Below the pieces are notes generated by a model. It searched no databases, was not told where the DNA came from, and saw nothing but the letters and a program-made list of their open reading frames with translations. 52,422 nucleotides of DNA from assembly GCA_026416035.1 (NCBI GenBank), contig JAOAFY010000004.1:1-52422 (forward strand). Reading direction: 5' to 3'. Numbering within the stretch: the first letter of the stretch is position 1; the number at the start of each line of letters is the position of its first letter. The position numbers and the translations under genes were made by a program. Positions 27,013-35,467 of this stretch are shown one piece after another. The stretch is from Coriobacteriia bacterium (GTDB taxonomy: Bacteria; Actinomycetota; Coriobacteriia; Anaerosomatales; Anaerosomataceae).

Positions 27013-27788
27013 AGGCGCGCCAACTCCCCCACGGCAAGCCACGCGGCCGCACACGCCAGCAGGATGGCGAACGCGTAGCGCACGGCGGTCTCGCTCGCGA
27101 CGGTCGTCAGACGAGCGCCTGCCGCGGCGCCCGGAACGACTCCCAGCACGAGTCCTGCGGCGATGGAAAGGTCCACGTGGCCGAGGGCGTAGTGGGCGAC
27201 GCTTCCTGGTATTGCCAGCATGGCGACTGCAAGGAGGCTCGTGCCGATGGCGCGCTTCAGGCCGTACCCGAGCCACCGTGCGAGCAGCGGGACGATCACG
27301 AAGCCCCCGCCAAGCCCGAGGAAGCCCGAGTACAAGCCCGCCGCCACGCCGACCGCTGCGAGCTCCGGCACCGACGGCGGCCCCGGGCGCTCCCGCACCC
27401 GCTCCGGCGCAGTGCCGCTCCGTGCCGCCCACGACAGCACGTCGGCGGCCACGTACAGCATCAGTGCGGCGGTCGCGAGCATGACGATGGCCCCGCCCGC
27501 TGCCGCACTCGCAGCAGCCCCGGCCACGGCTGCCAGCGAACCGACGGCCGCGATCGTGACGGAGGCACGGACGTCGACCAGCCCGCGGCGCAGGTAGGCC
27601 AACGCACCCGTGACCGCACCCGGCACGATCACCGGAAGCGGCGTCCCGACGGCTACCAGCGCAGGTGCGCCGAGCAACAGGCGGATCGCCGGAGTCGTCA
27701 CGATACCGCCTCCGATGCCGAACGCCCCCGACAGCACGCCGGAGACGGCTCCGATCGCGAACGAGAGCAGGACAGCCGAGAGGCTCAT
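27009..27788 (-). CDS. TauE/SafE-family (TSUP) membrane protein
   Basis: A 259-residue protein with about eight hydrophobic helices and the glycine-rich TSUP repeats SGVLSGAFGIGGGIVTTPAIRLL and YSGFLGLGGGFVIVPLLAR. The family exports or imports sulfur- or carbon-containing anions such as sulfite or sulfoacetate. Its ATG overlaps the glycosyltransferase stop. No sulfur enzyme is next to it, so the substrate remains open. Confidence 0.9.
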   Translation of the reverse strand: MSLSAVLLSFAIGAVSGVLSGAFGIGGGIVTTPAIRLLLGAPALVAVGTPLPVIVPGAVTGALAYLRRGLVDVRASVTIAAVGSLAAVAGAAASAAAGGAIVMLATAALMLYVAADVLSWAARSGTAPERVRERPGPPSVPELAAVGVAAGLYSGFLGLGGGFVIVPLLARWLGYGLKRAIGTSLLAVAMLAIPGSVAHYALGHVDLSIAAGLVLGVVPGAAAGARLTTVASETAVRYAFAILLACAAAWLAVGELARL

Positions 27789-29029
27789 CGCTCCGATGGC
27801 ACCACCGGGAATCTGCCCGTGATAGCGCTCCTGTCGATACGGCGCTCACCCGTGAACAGCGTCTTGAGGGGGATGTCCTCCCAGAGCCGGTCCATCAGCA
27901 TCGGCCAGCGCCGCTGGAAGGAGAAGTAGCGTTCGCAGTGGTCGCGCGCATACTCGTTCGCACGCCGGACGCCCCTGCGGGCGACGTCGAGGTACGCCCC
28001 GGGTTCCTTGCCAGCGAGCGCGCGGAACAGCGCGGTCAGGCGCGCACGCCACACCACCGAACCCTCCACGAACGGTCCGGGGTAAGGCATCAGGGAGGAC
28101 GGCGTGACCTGCCGCAGATCCACCTGCGACTTGGAGAACTCGAGCTTGCGGTGCTCGTACACGAACCTGAACACGTCCTGCCTGAACGCCTCAGCCTCGC
28201 TGGGCACCCTAGGAGGTTGGTGGATGACGGACCACTCGCCGTCGAGAAACACGTCCCCGCCATGCATCCGCACGTTGATGACGTAATCGATGTCTTCTCC
28301 CCGCGCCACCCACGGGTCGAACGGCACCGTGCAGTAGAGGTCGCGGTGGATGGCGAGGCACCCGCCCATCGCCACCGTGCTGGGAGTGATGCGCGGCGGA
28401 CGCCCGACCGCTGCAAGCGCCTCGGTGAAGGCGTCATCCTGACGCCAGAACATGTCGTACCAGGGCGCATCGCCTGCGAACTGGTACCTCCCCTGCTCGT
28501 CGGTGTAGTAGCCGCTCTTCGCCAGCACGATCCTGCCCTTGCCGGTCTGCTCGCCGATCCCTTCCATCGCCCGAGAGAGGAACGCTGGGTCTGTCACGAC
28601 CTGGTCGTCATCGACGAACACTGCGACATCGCACCCGAGAGTCGCCGCCACCATCAGGCCCACGTTGCGCACAGCGCCGTAGCTCCCGAGGGTCACGCCG
28701 TCCAGCACGTCGGCAAACTCGAGCTGCTCAAGCCTCCGATGAAGCGAACCCATCTCGGCCGGACCGACCACGAGCGCATCGAGCCCCGGGAAGTCCGCCA
28801 TGATCTCACGCACCCGGTCCTCCGCCTCGTGCTCGACCGAGGCGTGCGTCGCCGCGACGATCAGCACGACGCGCCCGAGCCCCTCGACCGCTTCGAGAGA
28901 CCGGAGGCACTCAGGCAGGGTGCCGTCTTCGTCCACCGGTGTGGGGTGGTCGTAGCGGAACGGACCGTCGTCCGAGCTCCTTGGCCTGCGCCGAGTCCAG
29001 AAGGTCGGTATGATCACGCACGGTTGCAA
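27785..29029 (-). CDS. Family 2-like glycosyltransferase
   Basis: A 414-residue cytoplasmic enzyme beginning QPCVIIPTFWTR, a GT-A nucleotide-sugar-binding start, with the DxD-like metal motif in VAVFVDDDQVV and the acceptor-side motif ARGEDIDYVIN (ED). No membrane helix was seen. The start is the TTG at 29029 with AAGGAAGGTG 4 bases upstream; a GTG at 29017 is an alternative. Sugar donor and acceptor are unknown. Confidence 0.85.
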   Translation of the reverse strand: MQPCVIIPTFWTRRRPRSSDDGPFRYDHPTPVDEDGTLPECLRSLEAVEGLGRVVLIVAATHASVEHEAEDRVREIMADFPGLDALVVGPAEMGSLHRRLEQLEFADVLDGVTLGSYGAVRNVGLMVAATLGCDVAVFVDDDQVVTDPAFLSRAMEGIGEQTGKGRIVLAKSGYYTDEQGRYQFAGDAPWYDMFWRQDDAFTEALAAVGRPPRITPSTVAMGGCLAIHRDLYCTVPFDPWVARGEDIDYVINVRMHGGDVFLDGEWSVIHQPPRVPSEAEAFRQDVFRFVYEHRKLEFSKSQVDLRQVTPSSLMPYPGPFVEGSVVWRARLTALFRALAGKEPGAYLDVARRGVRRANEYARDHCERYFSFQRRWPMLMDRLWEDIPLKTLFTGERRIDRSAITGRFPVVPSER

Positions 29030-29101
29030 GCGGCACCTTCCTTTGCGTCACGCTGGTGCGATACGCACCATGATACCGCTCAGACGGCGCGACGGCGCCT
29101 G

Positions 29102-29752
29102 TCAGACGGCTTCCTCGACCGTCTCCGGCCGCACCAGGCAACGCTGCACGGCTTCACGGATGACCGCGTACGGCCTCGACCCGATGAGAAGCTCGTTGCA
29201 GATGAGGGCAGACGGCGTCCCGCGTATTCCCAGGTGCAACGCGAGGTGCCGGAACTGGTGCAGCCGCTCGTCGTACCGGCCGCTTTCCCACACCTCGGAC
29301 ATCTCCGCCCTTTCAAGGCCGTGCCGCTCGCCGACCGCGGCAAGCACCTCCCGGTCGCCGATGTCCCGACCGTGCACGAAGTACTCCCGGAAGATGTCCA
29401 GGTGCAGCGGCCAGAACTCGGCCTCTCCTCGGTCGCGACCCATCTCGGCCAACGCCATCGCGTCGTGCGTCTTCGGAACCAGGTCTGGCAGCACCATGCG
29501 CTCGCCCTCCTTCTCGGCGAGCTCGATCAGCCGCGACTCCACGCGCGGCGAGTGGCCGAGCCCGTCGCGCGATGCCGACAGCCCCTCTCGCGGCATGTCC
29601 GGCCTCAGCTCGAAGGGCACGGCGAACAGATCGACAGGCATCTCGTCTCGGAGCCGCAGGAACCTGAACTGGTCCACGAAGCAGAACGGTCAAGCGTAGT
29701 CGTAGAACTCCAGGATGCGGGGGACGACTTCGGGTGCTCTATGCTCGGCCAT
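29102..29752 (-). CDS. Putative selenocysteine-containing DsbA/FrnE-like thiol oxidoreductase
   Basis: A 216-residue DsbA/FrnE-like thioredoxin-fold protein if the in-frame UGA at 29690-29692 is read as selenocysteine (residue 21). The N-terminus is MAEHRAPEVVPRILEFYDYA, then U-P-F-C, so UGA stands exactly at the first Cys of the CxxC active site (DYACPFC expected). After it the frame is intact for 195 residues, with the family pattern PFELRPDMP and the cis-Pro loop IRGTPSALIC. A bSECIS-like hairpin follows the UGA. ATG 29752 has GAGAGGAG 5 bases upstream and lies 11 bases after the radical SAM stop. Automatic annotation would start at GTG 29677 and lose the active site. A plain nonsense mutation or sequencing error is the alternative. 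Confidence 0.8.
29655..29678 (-). promoter_or_regulatory. bSECIS-like hairpin downstream of the UGA codon
   Basis: Starting 12 bases after the UGA, an 8-pair stem (C-G, G-C, U-G, G-C, G-C, A-U, C-G, C-G) with two single-U bulges on the 3' side closes a 6-base AGUUCA loop. The loop begins 20 bases after UGA and has G as its second base. Distance, loop G and bulged U agree with bacterial SECIS elements bound by SelB. The pairing was worked out by hand. Confidence 0.65.
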
Positions 29753-29763
29753 CGCGGCTCCTC

Positions 29764-30774
29764 TCACTCCACCAGCTCCAGCGGCTCGCCGCAGCGGGCG
29801 CACGCCCCATCACGGGTCGCCCGTTCGAGCACGCGGTAGCCGTCCCGCTCGATCGCGCGAGCGCCGCAGCGCGGGCACACGGTGTCCTCCCCGCCCGGCT
29901 CGGCGACGTTGCCGAGGTAGACGAATGCGAGACCCTCTTCGGCGCCGATCGCCTTGAAGCGCCTGAGCGTGTCGATCGGCGTCGGCGGCAGGTGCGCGAG
30001 CTCGAGGTACGGGAAGAACCGCGTCACGTGCCACGGCGTCTTCGGCCCGAGGAAGTCGCGTATCCAGCGCGCGATGTCCCGCGCACTGTCGTCCGAGTCA
30101 TTGATCGACGGCACCACGTTCGTGACGACCTCCACGTGCATCCCCCAGCGCTCCTTCGCGCGGACCGCCCCTTCGAGCACGGGCGTCGCCGAGCGCACCT
30201 TGCACAGGCGGCGGTAGGTCTCGTCGTCGGCGCCCTTGACGTCCACGCGCCACACGTCGATGTACGGGCCGAGGTAGTCCAATCCCGCTGCCGTGATGTA
30301 GCCGTTCGTCACCATGACCGTGTAGAGCCCGTCGCTCCGCGCCATGGCAGCAGTGTCCCGCACGAACTCAGCCCAGATCACCGGCTCGTTGTAGGTGAAG
30401 GCGATCCCTTCGCACACCTCCGCTCGGGCGAGGGCGATCACGTCGTCGGGCGACAGCCGCCGTATGCCGCCGTCTTCCAGACGAGCGCGGCTGATCGTCC
30501 AATTCTGGCAGTGCAGACAGCGCATCGTGCACCCCACGCTGCCGAGCGAAAGAGCGCGCGTCCCTGGGCGGTAGTGGAACACGGGCTTCTTCTCAATCGG
30601 ATCGACCGCGATGGACGAGACTGCGCCGTAGCTCGCTGCGACGAGCCGTCCGCCTTCATTGCGTCGCACGCCGCACACGCCGCTCGAACCCGCGGGGATC
30701 CGGCACGCATGTGGACACAGGAGGCACTGCGCCGCGCCGCCTTCGACTTGCTCCCAAAGGTCGGCCTCGCGCAC
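29764..30774 (-). CDS. AmmeMemoRadiSam-type radical SAM enzyme
   Basis: A 336-residue radical SAM protein with the cluster motif CTMRCLHC (CxxxCxxC) near residue 104. Two CxxC knuckles precede it (CLLCPHACRI, SGVCGVRRN) and a zinc-ribbon pair closes it (CPRCGARA, CARCGEPLE). This is the layout of the AmmeMemoRadiSam/PflA-like activating-enzyme subfamily, whose substrate is undefined. Its usual AMMECR1 and Memo partners are absent here. GTG 30774 has AGGAG 6 bases upstream, 12 bases after the hydrogenase-like gene. Confidence 0.9.
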   Translation of the reverse strand: MREADLWEQVEGGAAQCLLCPHACRIPAGSSGVCGVRRNEGGRLVAASYGAVSSIAVDPIEKKPVFHYRPGTRALSLGSVGCTMRCLHCQNWTISRARLEDGGIRRLSPDDVIALARAEVCEGIAFTYNEPVIWAEFVRDTAAMARSDGLYTVMVTNGYITAAGLDYLGPYIDVWRVDVKGADDETYRRLCKVRSATPVLEGAVRAKERWGMHVEVVTNVVPSINDSDDSARDIARWIRDFLGPKTPWHVTRFFPYLELAHLPPTPIDTLRRFKAIGAEEGLAFVYLGNVAEPGGEDTVCPRCGARAIERDGYRVLERATRDGACARCGEPLELVE

Positions 30775-30786
30775 GTGACGCTCCTC

Positions 30787-32583
30787 CTATCCTGACGAAG
30801 CGATCCTTACCTGGTCACAGCCGTGCTTCTGGGCCTCACGCAGCGCCCGCTCCGCTGCCTCGACGAGCTCGTCGCCGGACACGATGCCCTGATGGGCGGA
30901 TGCGACTCCAGCGCACACGGTCGCCTGCACCTCACCTGTATACCCTGACTGTGCTTCGAAGCGGCTCTCCGCGACCAGCGCTCGCAGCTTCTCCGCAACC
31001 GCGAATGCAGCGGTCTTGCCGATCCCAGGCAGCAAGAGGGCGAACTGGTCACCGCCGATCCGCGCCAGTGCATCGGTGGACCGGATGCTCGCCGAGAGAA
31101 GCTCGGCGATCCGCCGGAGCATCTCGTCTGCGGCTTCTTCTCCCAACCGGTCGTTCAGCGCTCCGAACTCATCAATGTCGAGCATCACGAGCGAGAGGTG
31201 CCCGCCGTATCGCGACAAGCGGGCGACCTCCATCTCAAGACGCTCCTGAAATGCCCGGCCGTTCCACACGCCGGTCAGCTCGTCGATGGTCGTCAGGGCG
31301 CGGACCGCCTCCTGCGCGCTGCGAAGCCGCTTGCGCTGCAACGGGAAGCACATCTCCCAGCTGGACTCGCCGCGGAAGATGGCTTCTGCGTGCTCGACGC
31401 ACGTCCGATGCCCGCACGCCCCGCAATCCAGCACGGCCGCCCGAGACGCAAAGCCGCCTTCGGCGAGAACGGCGTCGAGAGCCGCGTCCGACGGCCGTGG
31501 AACGTGGACCGGCTCTGGACGGAACGAGCGGATGGTGTCTACACGCGGCAGCACTTCAATCAGAGTGCGCGTGCTGACGGCTGCCACTCCCGGTGCTCCT
31601 CGCGAGGTGCGGTCGAGGTTCCGCTTCGCGAACAGCGACATCCCCGGGTTGACCGCCGGACCGTCGATGCATCCTTCGCAGTTCAGGGCGTCGATGAGCT
31701 TCGGAGCGGTCTCTCCGGCCGCGATCGCCTTCAGAACGCGATCCAGCGCTGAAAGGCCACGCACCACGTGCACGTCGCCGTCCAGTGAGCACTGCCGTGC
31801 GAACGTCTCTCGCGGGAACCCATCCGTGAGCGACACCTGCTTCAGCAGCCGTGGCCGAGGCGCAGGGCTTGCACTCGCCGCCCTCACCGCACCGGCACGC
31901 TCGCACGCGATGATCATCTGCTTCAGCTCGAGGAAGTCGATCGCCGCATCGACAGACCCGCCGACCTCCGGGTCGAACACTTCGTCCTTCCGAGCGTAGC
32001 AAGGTCCGATGTACACCACGGCAGCGTCGTGGTCGTAGAGCTGCCTGATCAGGCGCGCCTGAGCGATGTATGGCGGCACGATCGGCGCGAGGGCCGACAC
32101 CAGCGACGGATGGAACTTCTGGACGAATCTGACCACGACAGGGCACGTCGACCGTATCAGGAACAGCGCCGAGTCCCGTGCGAGCGCCCGCTCGTACTCG
32201 AGCGCGACCATCTCCTCGCCAAGCGCCGTCGTCTCCACCGATGCGAACCCGAGACCTGCCAGCGCCCGTTCGACCGCAAGAGGCGTCATCGGATGCAGAG
32301 CGGCGATGAACTCCGACGCGAGCAGCGCGACCACCGTCCGGCGCGATCTCAGCAGGTCCCACACCGCGGCCGTGTCGTCTCTGACCGAGTGCGCCCCTGC
32401 TCCGCATTCCGTGACGCACAGGCCGCAGGCCACGCACTTCTCCTCGATGACCTCGGAACGCCCGTCCAGCACGCGGATCGCGCGCACAGGGCATACGCGC
32501 ACGCACCCCCAGCACTCGTGGCACGTCACGCCGTCATGACGGATGAGGGGTCCGCGCGGACCTGCCTCGGTCGCTTCAGCCAT
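30787..32583 (-). CDS. [FeFe]-hydrogenase-like redox sensor fused to a degenerate GGDEF domain
   Basis: A 598-residue protein. Residues 19-70 are a two-[4Fe-4S] ferredoxin (CHECWGCVRVCP, CVACGLCVTEC). Residues 80-380 are an H-cluster-type domain: STCPVVV, GPCYARKDE and NCEGCIDGP take the places of TSCCPAW, MPCTAKKxE and the CxxxC motif. The proton-relay Cys is Thr, the Lys is Arg, and the last pair is spaced CxxC, so catalysis is unlikely. Around residue 410 a CGACGHRTC iron-sulfur motif follows. The last 170 residues are a GGDEF-like domain with GGDQF (510-514) and an RxxD motif (501-504). H2 or redox sensing linked to c-di-GMP is inferred. ATG 32583 is chosen; 32598 is possible. It overlaps the QueT stop by 8 bases. 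Confidence 0.85.
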   Translation of the reverse strand: MAEATEAGPRGPLIRHDGVTCHECWGCVRVCPVRAIRVLDGRSEVIEEKCVACGLCVTECGAGAHSVRDDTAAVWDLLRSRRTVVALLASEFIAALHPMTPLAVERALAGLGFASVETTALGEEMVALEYERALARDSALFLIRSTCPVVVRFVQKFHPSLVSALAPIVPPYIAQARLIRQLYDHDAAVVYIGPCYARKDEVFDPEVGGSVDAAIDFLELKQMIIACERAGAVRAASASPAPRPRLLKQVSLTDGFPRETFARQCSLDGDVHVVRGLSALDRVLKAIAAGETAPKLIDALNCEGCIDGPAVNPGMSLFAKRNLDRTSRGAPGVAAVSTRTLIEVLPRVDTIRSFRPEPVHVPRPSDAALDAVLAEGGFASRAAVLDCGACGHRTCVEHAEAIFRGESSWEMCFPLQRKRLRSAQEAVRALTTIDELTGVWNGRAFQERLEMEVARLSRYGGHLSLVMLDIDEFGALNDRLGEEAADEMLRRIAELLSASIRSTDALARIGGDQFALLLPGIGKTAAFAVAEKLRALVAESRFEAQSGYTGEVQATVCAGVASAHQGIVSGDELVEAAERALREAQKHGCDQVRIASSG

Positions 32584-33238
32584 GGCCTCCCCGTCCATGC
32601 CCCAACGCCGGATCCTCGTCGCCCCCAACGATACGCGCTGCCCCGGACAGCCGCAACGCGAGAGCAAGAGGACCTCCTACCAGGTACACGACCGCAGCCT
32701 CGCCAGCGGCAATCGTGACGGCCCCGAACAAGAACATCCACACCCACGATTCATCGACGCGGATGCCGAACACCACCTGATCGTACATGCCGGTCGCTGC
32801 GAGCACGATCGGCAGGTACGCCGCCACGATCAGCGCGTTGGCGACCACGGGGCCGAGCAGCGCGATGCCTGGCCTGCGTCTGTGCCTGAACGTCCACACT
32901 GCGCCCAGGAAGGTCGCGAGCGAGCCGAAGAACACGTCCAGGAGCGCGCTCGCACCGAACTGCGCCACCATAGCGCCATTCGCCACGGCACACCCTATGG
33001 CAAGCCCCGGTATCGCGGCCGGAGTGAACAACGCGAGCACGGTCAGCGCTTCGGACAGCCGCAGCTGGACGGGCCCGTACGTCAGCGGGTTCTGGATGAA
33101 CGGGATGGTTGCAGCAGCGTACAGCGCCGCGATGAGCCCTGCTTGCGTCACGTATCGGGACCGCCGAGCGATCAGGCCTGCGGCCGGCTGCCCGCCGCCA
33201 TCAGACGTGTCAGCGCGATTCCTCTTGGACCCGCTCAT
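32576..33238 (-). CDS. queT: QueT-type ECF transporter substrate component
   Basis: A 220-residue membrane protein with about six helices and the QueT motif VQLRLSEALTVLALFTPAAIPG. QueT is the S component that imports queuosine precursors with a shared EcfAAT module, which is not encoded here. A 30-residue soluble N-terminus precedes the first helix. It overlaps the histidine kinase by 4 bases and the hydrogenase-like gene by 8, so it is embedded in a longer transcript and has no preQ1 riboswitch of its own. Confidence 0.82.
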   Translation of the reverse strand: MSGSKRNRADTSDGGGQPAAGLIARRSRYVTQAGLIAALYAAATIPFIQNPLTYGPVQLRLSEALTVLALFTPAAIPGLAIGCAVANGAMVAQFGASALLDVFFGSLATFLGAVWTFRHRRRPGIALLGPVVANALIVAAYLPIVLAATGMYDQVVFGIRVDESWVWMFLFGAVTIAAGEAAVVYLVGGPLALALRLSGAARIVGGDEDPALGHGRGGHG

Positions 33239-34749
33239 TCGCCCGGACCTTTCTGCTTGTTCCTCGGAAGCGAGATGATGAAGGTGGTACCCGAACCCAG
33301 TTTGCTCCTCGCCCAGATCATCCCGCCGCTCGTGTCGACGATGTGCTTGGCGATCGACAGCCCCAGACCGAAGCCCCCGGTCTCCTTGGAGCGAGACGCA
33401 TCGCTTCGGTAGAAGCGCTCGAAGATGTTCGGCAGGTCTTCTTCAGGGATTCCGATGCCGGTATCGCTCACCTCGATGATCACGCGGTCCTTGTGGCGCC
33501 TCGTCGAGACCTCGACGCGGCCGCCTGCGGGCGTGTACTTGCATGCATTGTCCACCAGGATCCCGAGCGCTTCTTCGATGCGGTCCGGATCTCCCCACAG
33601 CGTCAGCGGGCCCTCGTCCGGCCCCGAGAACTCGAGGTTCTTGTCCATGTAGCGGGTGGCCGCATTTGCGAGCACCTCACGCGCCACCGCATTCACGTCG
33701 TACCGGACGTTCTTGAACTCGAGCAGCTCTTCGCTCCGGATCATGGCGAGCAGATCGGCGCAGAGCTTGGCCATCCGCCGGGACTCGCGGTCGATCGCCG
33801 CGATAGCCTCGTCACGCATCTCGGGATCGCCGGCGCCCCACGCTCTGAGTATGTTCACGTAGCCCCGGATGCCCGCGACGGGAGTCGCCAGCTCGTGCGA
33901 GGCGTCCGCGACGAAGCGGGTCTGCGCATCGGCACGCTTCTTCAGCCGGTCGATGAGCGCGTTGAGCGAGCGTGCGAGGTCCGAGATCTCGTGCTCGCCG
34001 GTCTCGGGAAGCCTGACGTCGAGCTGGCCCGCGTCGATCGAGTCCGCGGCCCGGCGGATCTCCTCGACGAGCGACAAGACCCACCCCATCACGATCTGCA
34101 TCATCAGGATGGCGAGCGCAAGGGCGATCGCCCCGACTGCGATCATCGGTTGCCGGGCCCCATCAAGCACCCGCTCCTCGCGCACCGGGTCGTACGCGAT
34201 CTCCACCACACCGGCCGCATCGCCCGGAAGATCGACGGGGACCGCTGCCAGGAAGGTCCCCAAGTCCGCCTTCCTCAAGAACCCGACGAGGATCCCTGCC
34301 CGGCCTGCCTGTCCCAGCACCATGTTCCGCTGCGCGAGCGCACGCCGTCCGCCGTCCCAATCAGGCATTTGCTTCCCGGGGTCGCTTTCCCAGAGGAGTC
34401 TGAGATCGCCACCCGGCGTCTCGCGGAGCCACAACGCGGCCCGAGCGCCGTCTACCGCCCGGACAGGCCCCGACAGGACCTCGGGCATCTGCTCCAGCGC
34501 GACTCGACGGGCATCGGCCGAAGCCGCTTCGGGCGATGCCACACCGCGGACCGACAGCACAGCCTTCGTGACGGCTCGGCCAGCCGCATCGCTGACACTG
34601 GACGCGAGACGGGCACACGCCATCGATGATGCATCCGTCATGCTCTCGGCGACGACGAAGTAGGTGACGAGCGTCACGCTGCCGACCAGCAGGACGGCGA
34701 AGACCGCGGCGAGATAGAGGACCCGAGCTCGTATCGACTTCAGACGCAT
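33235..34749 (-). CDS. Sensor histidine kinase (HAMP, HisKA, HATPase)
   Basis: A 504-residue membrane kinase: helix at 8-30, extracytoplasmic sensor region to about 200, second helix at about 202-222, HAMP, then HisKA with FVADASHELATPVAG (phosphorylatable His) and a HATPase domain with N, G1 (DTGIGIPEEDL), F (IFERFYR) and G2 (GFGLGLSIAKH) boxes. The sensed signal is unknown. Its ATG is directly adjacent to the stop of the OmpR-type regulator, its likely partner. Confidence 0.95.
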   Translation of the reverse strand: MRLKSIRARVLYLAAVFAVLLVGSVTLVTYFVVAESMTDASSMACARLASSVSDAAGRAVTKAVLSVRGVASPEAASADARRVALEQMPEVLSGPVRAVDGARAALWLRETPGGDLRLLWESDPGKQMPDWDGGRRALAQRNMVLGQAGRAGILVGFLRKADLGTFLAAVPVDLPGDAAGVVEIAYDPVREERVLDGARQPMIAVGAIALALAILMMQIVMGWVLSLVEEIRRAADSIDAGQLDVRLPETGEHEISDLARSLNALIDRLKKRADAQTRFVADASHELATPVAGIRGYVNILRAWGAGDPEMRDEAIAAIDRESRRMAKLCADLLAMIRSEELLEFKNVRYDVNAVAREVLANAATRYMDKNLEFSGPDEGPLTLWGDPDRIEEALGILVDNACKYTPAGGRVEVSTRRHKDRVIIEVSDTGIGIPEEDLPNIFERFYRSDASRSKETGGFGLGLSIAKHIVDTSGGMIWARSKLGSGTTFIISLPRNKQKGPGE

Positions 34750-35427
34750 CTAGCCGCGAGCGAAGAAGTACCCGACTCCGCGGATCGTCTGGATGATCTT
34801 CGCTTCCTTGTCGCGGATCTTCGTGCGCAGATGACACACGAAGACCTCGATGACGTTGCTCTCGGAGGTCGGCTGGCCTCCCCATACAGCAGAGAAGATC
34901 TCGTCACGAGACACCACCCGGCCCGCATTGGCGACCAGGTAGGCGAGCAGGTCGAACTCTTTGCTCGTCAAGTTGAGCGGCTGGCCATCGAGGGTGGCCT
35001 GGCGCTTCTCGAGGTCGACGGCCACGCCTGAAGCCTCGTACCGCGATTCCGGGCGCGCTTTGGTGCGCTTGAGCAGAGCACGCACCCGCGAAAGCAGCTC
35101 TGGGATCTCGAACGGCTTGCGGAGGTAGTCGTCCGCCCCTGCCTCGAACCCGATCACCACGTCGTGCGTCTCCGCCCGCGCGGTGAGCATCAGGATCGGG
35201 ACGTCCAGCCCCTTCTTGCGGATGAACCTCGCCACGTCGAGGCCGTCGACGCCAGGCAGCATCAGGTCGAGGATCACGAGGTCGACGTCGTGCTCGGCGA
35301 GCAGGTCCATCGCGGCCGAACCGTCGCCCGCCCGCAGCACGTCATAGCCGGCGTGCTCGAGCTCCAGCTCGACGAACCGGGCGATGGTCTGGTCGTCCTC
35401 GACGATCAGGATGGTGGCGTCCGCCAT
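34750..35427 (-). CDS. OmpR/PhoB-family response regulator
   Basis: A 225-residue regulator with a receiver domain (ILIVEDDQTIARF, LVILDLMLPGVDGLD with the phospho-acceptor Asp, DDYLRKPFEIPEL) and a C-terminal winged-helix domain (residues about 130-225, SNVIEVFVCHLRTKI, IQTIRGVGYFF). It is the partner of the kinase encoded immediately downstream. ATG 35427 is chosen, with GAGGAGG a few bases before it, over a longer reading from 35460. Confidence 0.96.
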   Translation of the reverse strand: MADATILIVEDDQTIARFVELELEHAGYDVLRAGDGSAAMDLLAEHDVDLVILDLMLPGVDGLDVARFIRKKGLDVPILMLTARAETHDVVIGFEAGADDYLRKPFEIPELLSRVRALLKRTKARPESRYEASGVAVDLEKRQATLDGQPLNLTSKEFDLLAYLVANAGRVVSRDEIFSAVWGGQPTSESNVIEVFVCHLRTKIRDKEAKIIQTIRGVGYFFARG

Positions 35428-35467
35428 CGACTCCTCCTCGAGCAGTGTGACGCTCCGCACGCCAATA

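Noticed and set aside
29690-29692. UGA in the DsbA-like gene as a nonsense mutation or sequencing error
   Set aside because: Not excluded, but the exact CxxC position, intact downstream frame and bSECIS-like stem make selenocysteine the better reading.
32576-33280. preQ1 riboswitch before queT
   Set aside because: queT overlaps the upstream kinase by 4 bases, so there is no leader space.
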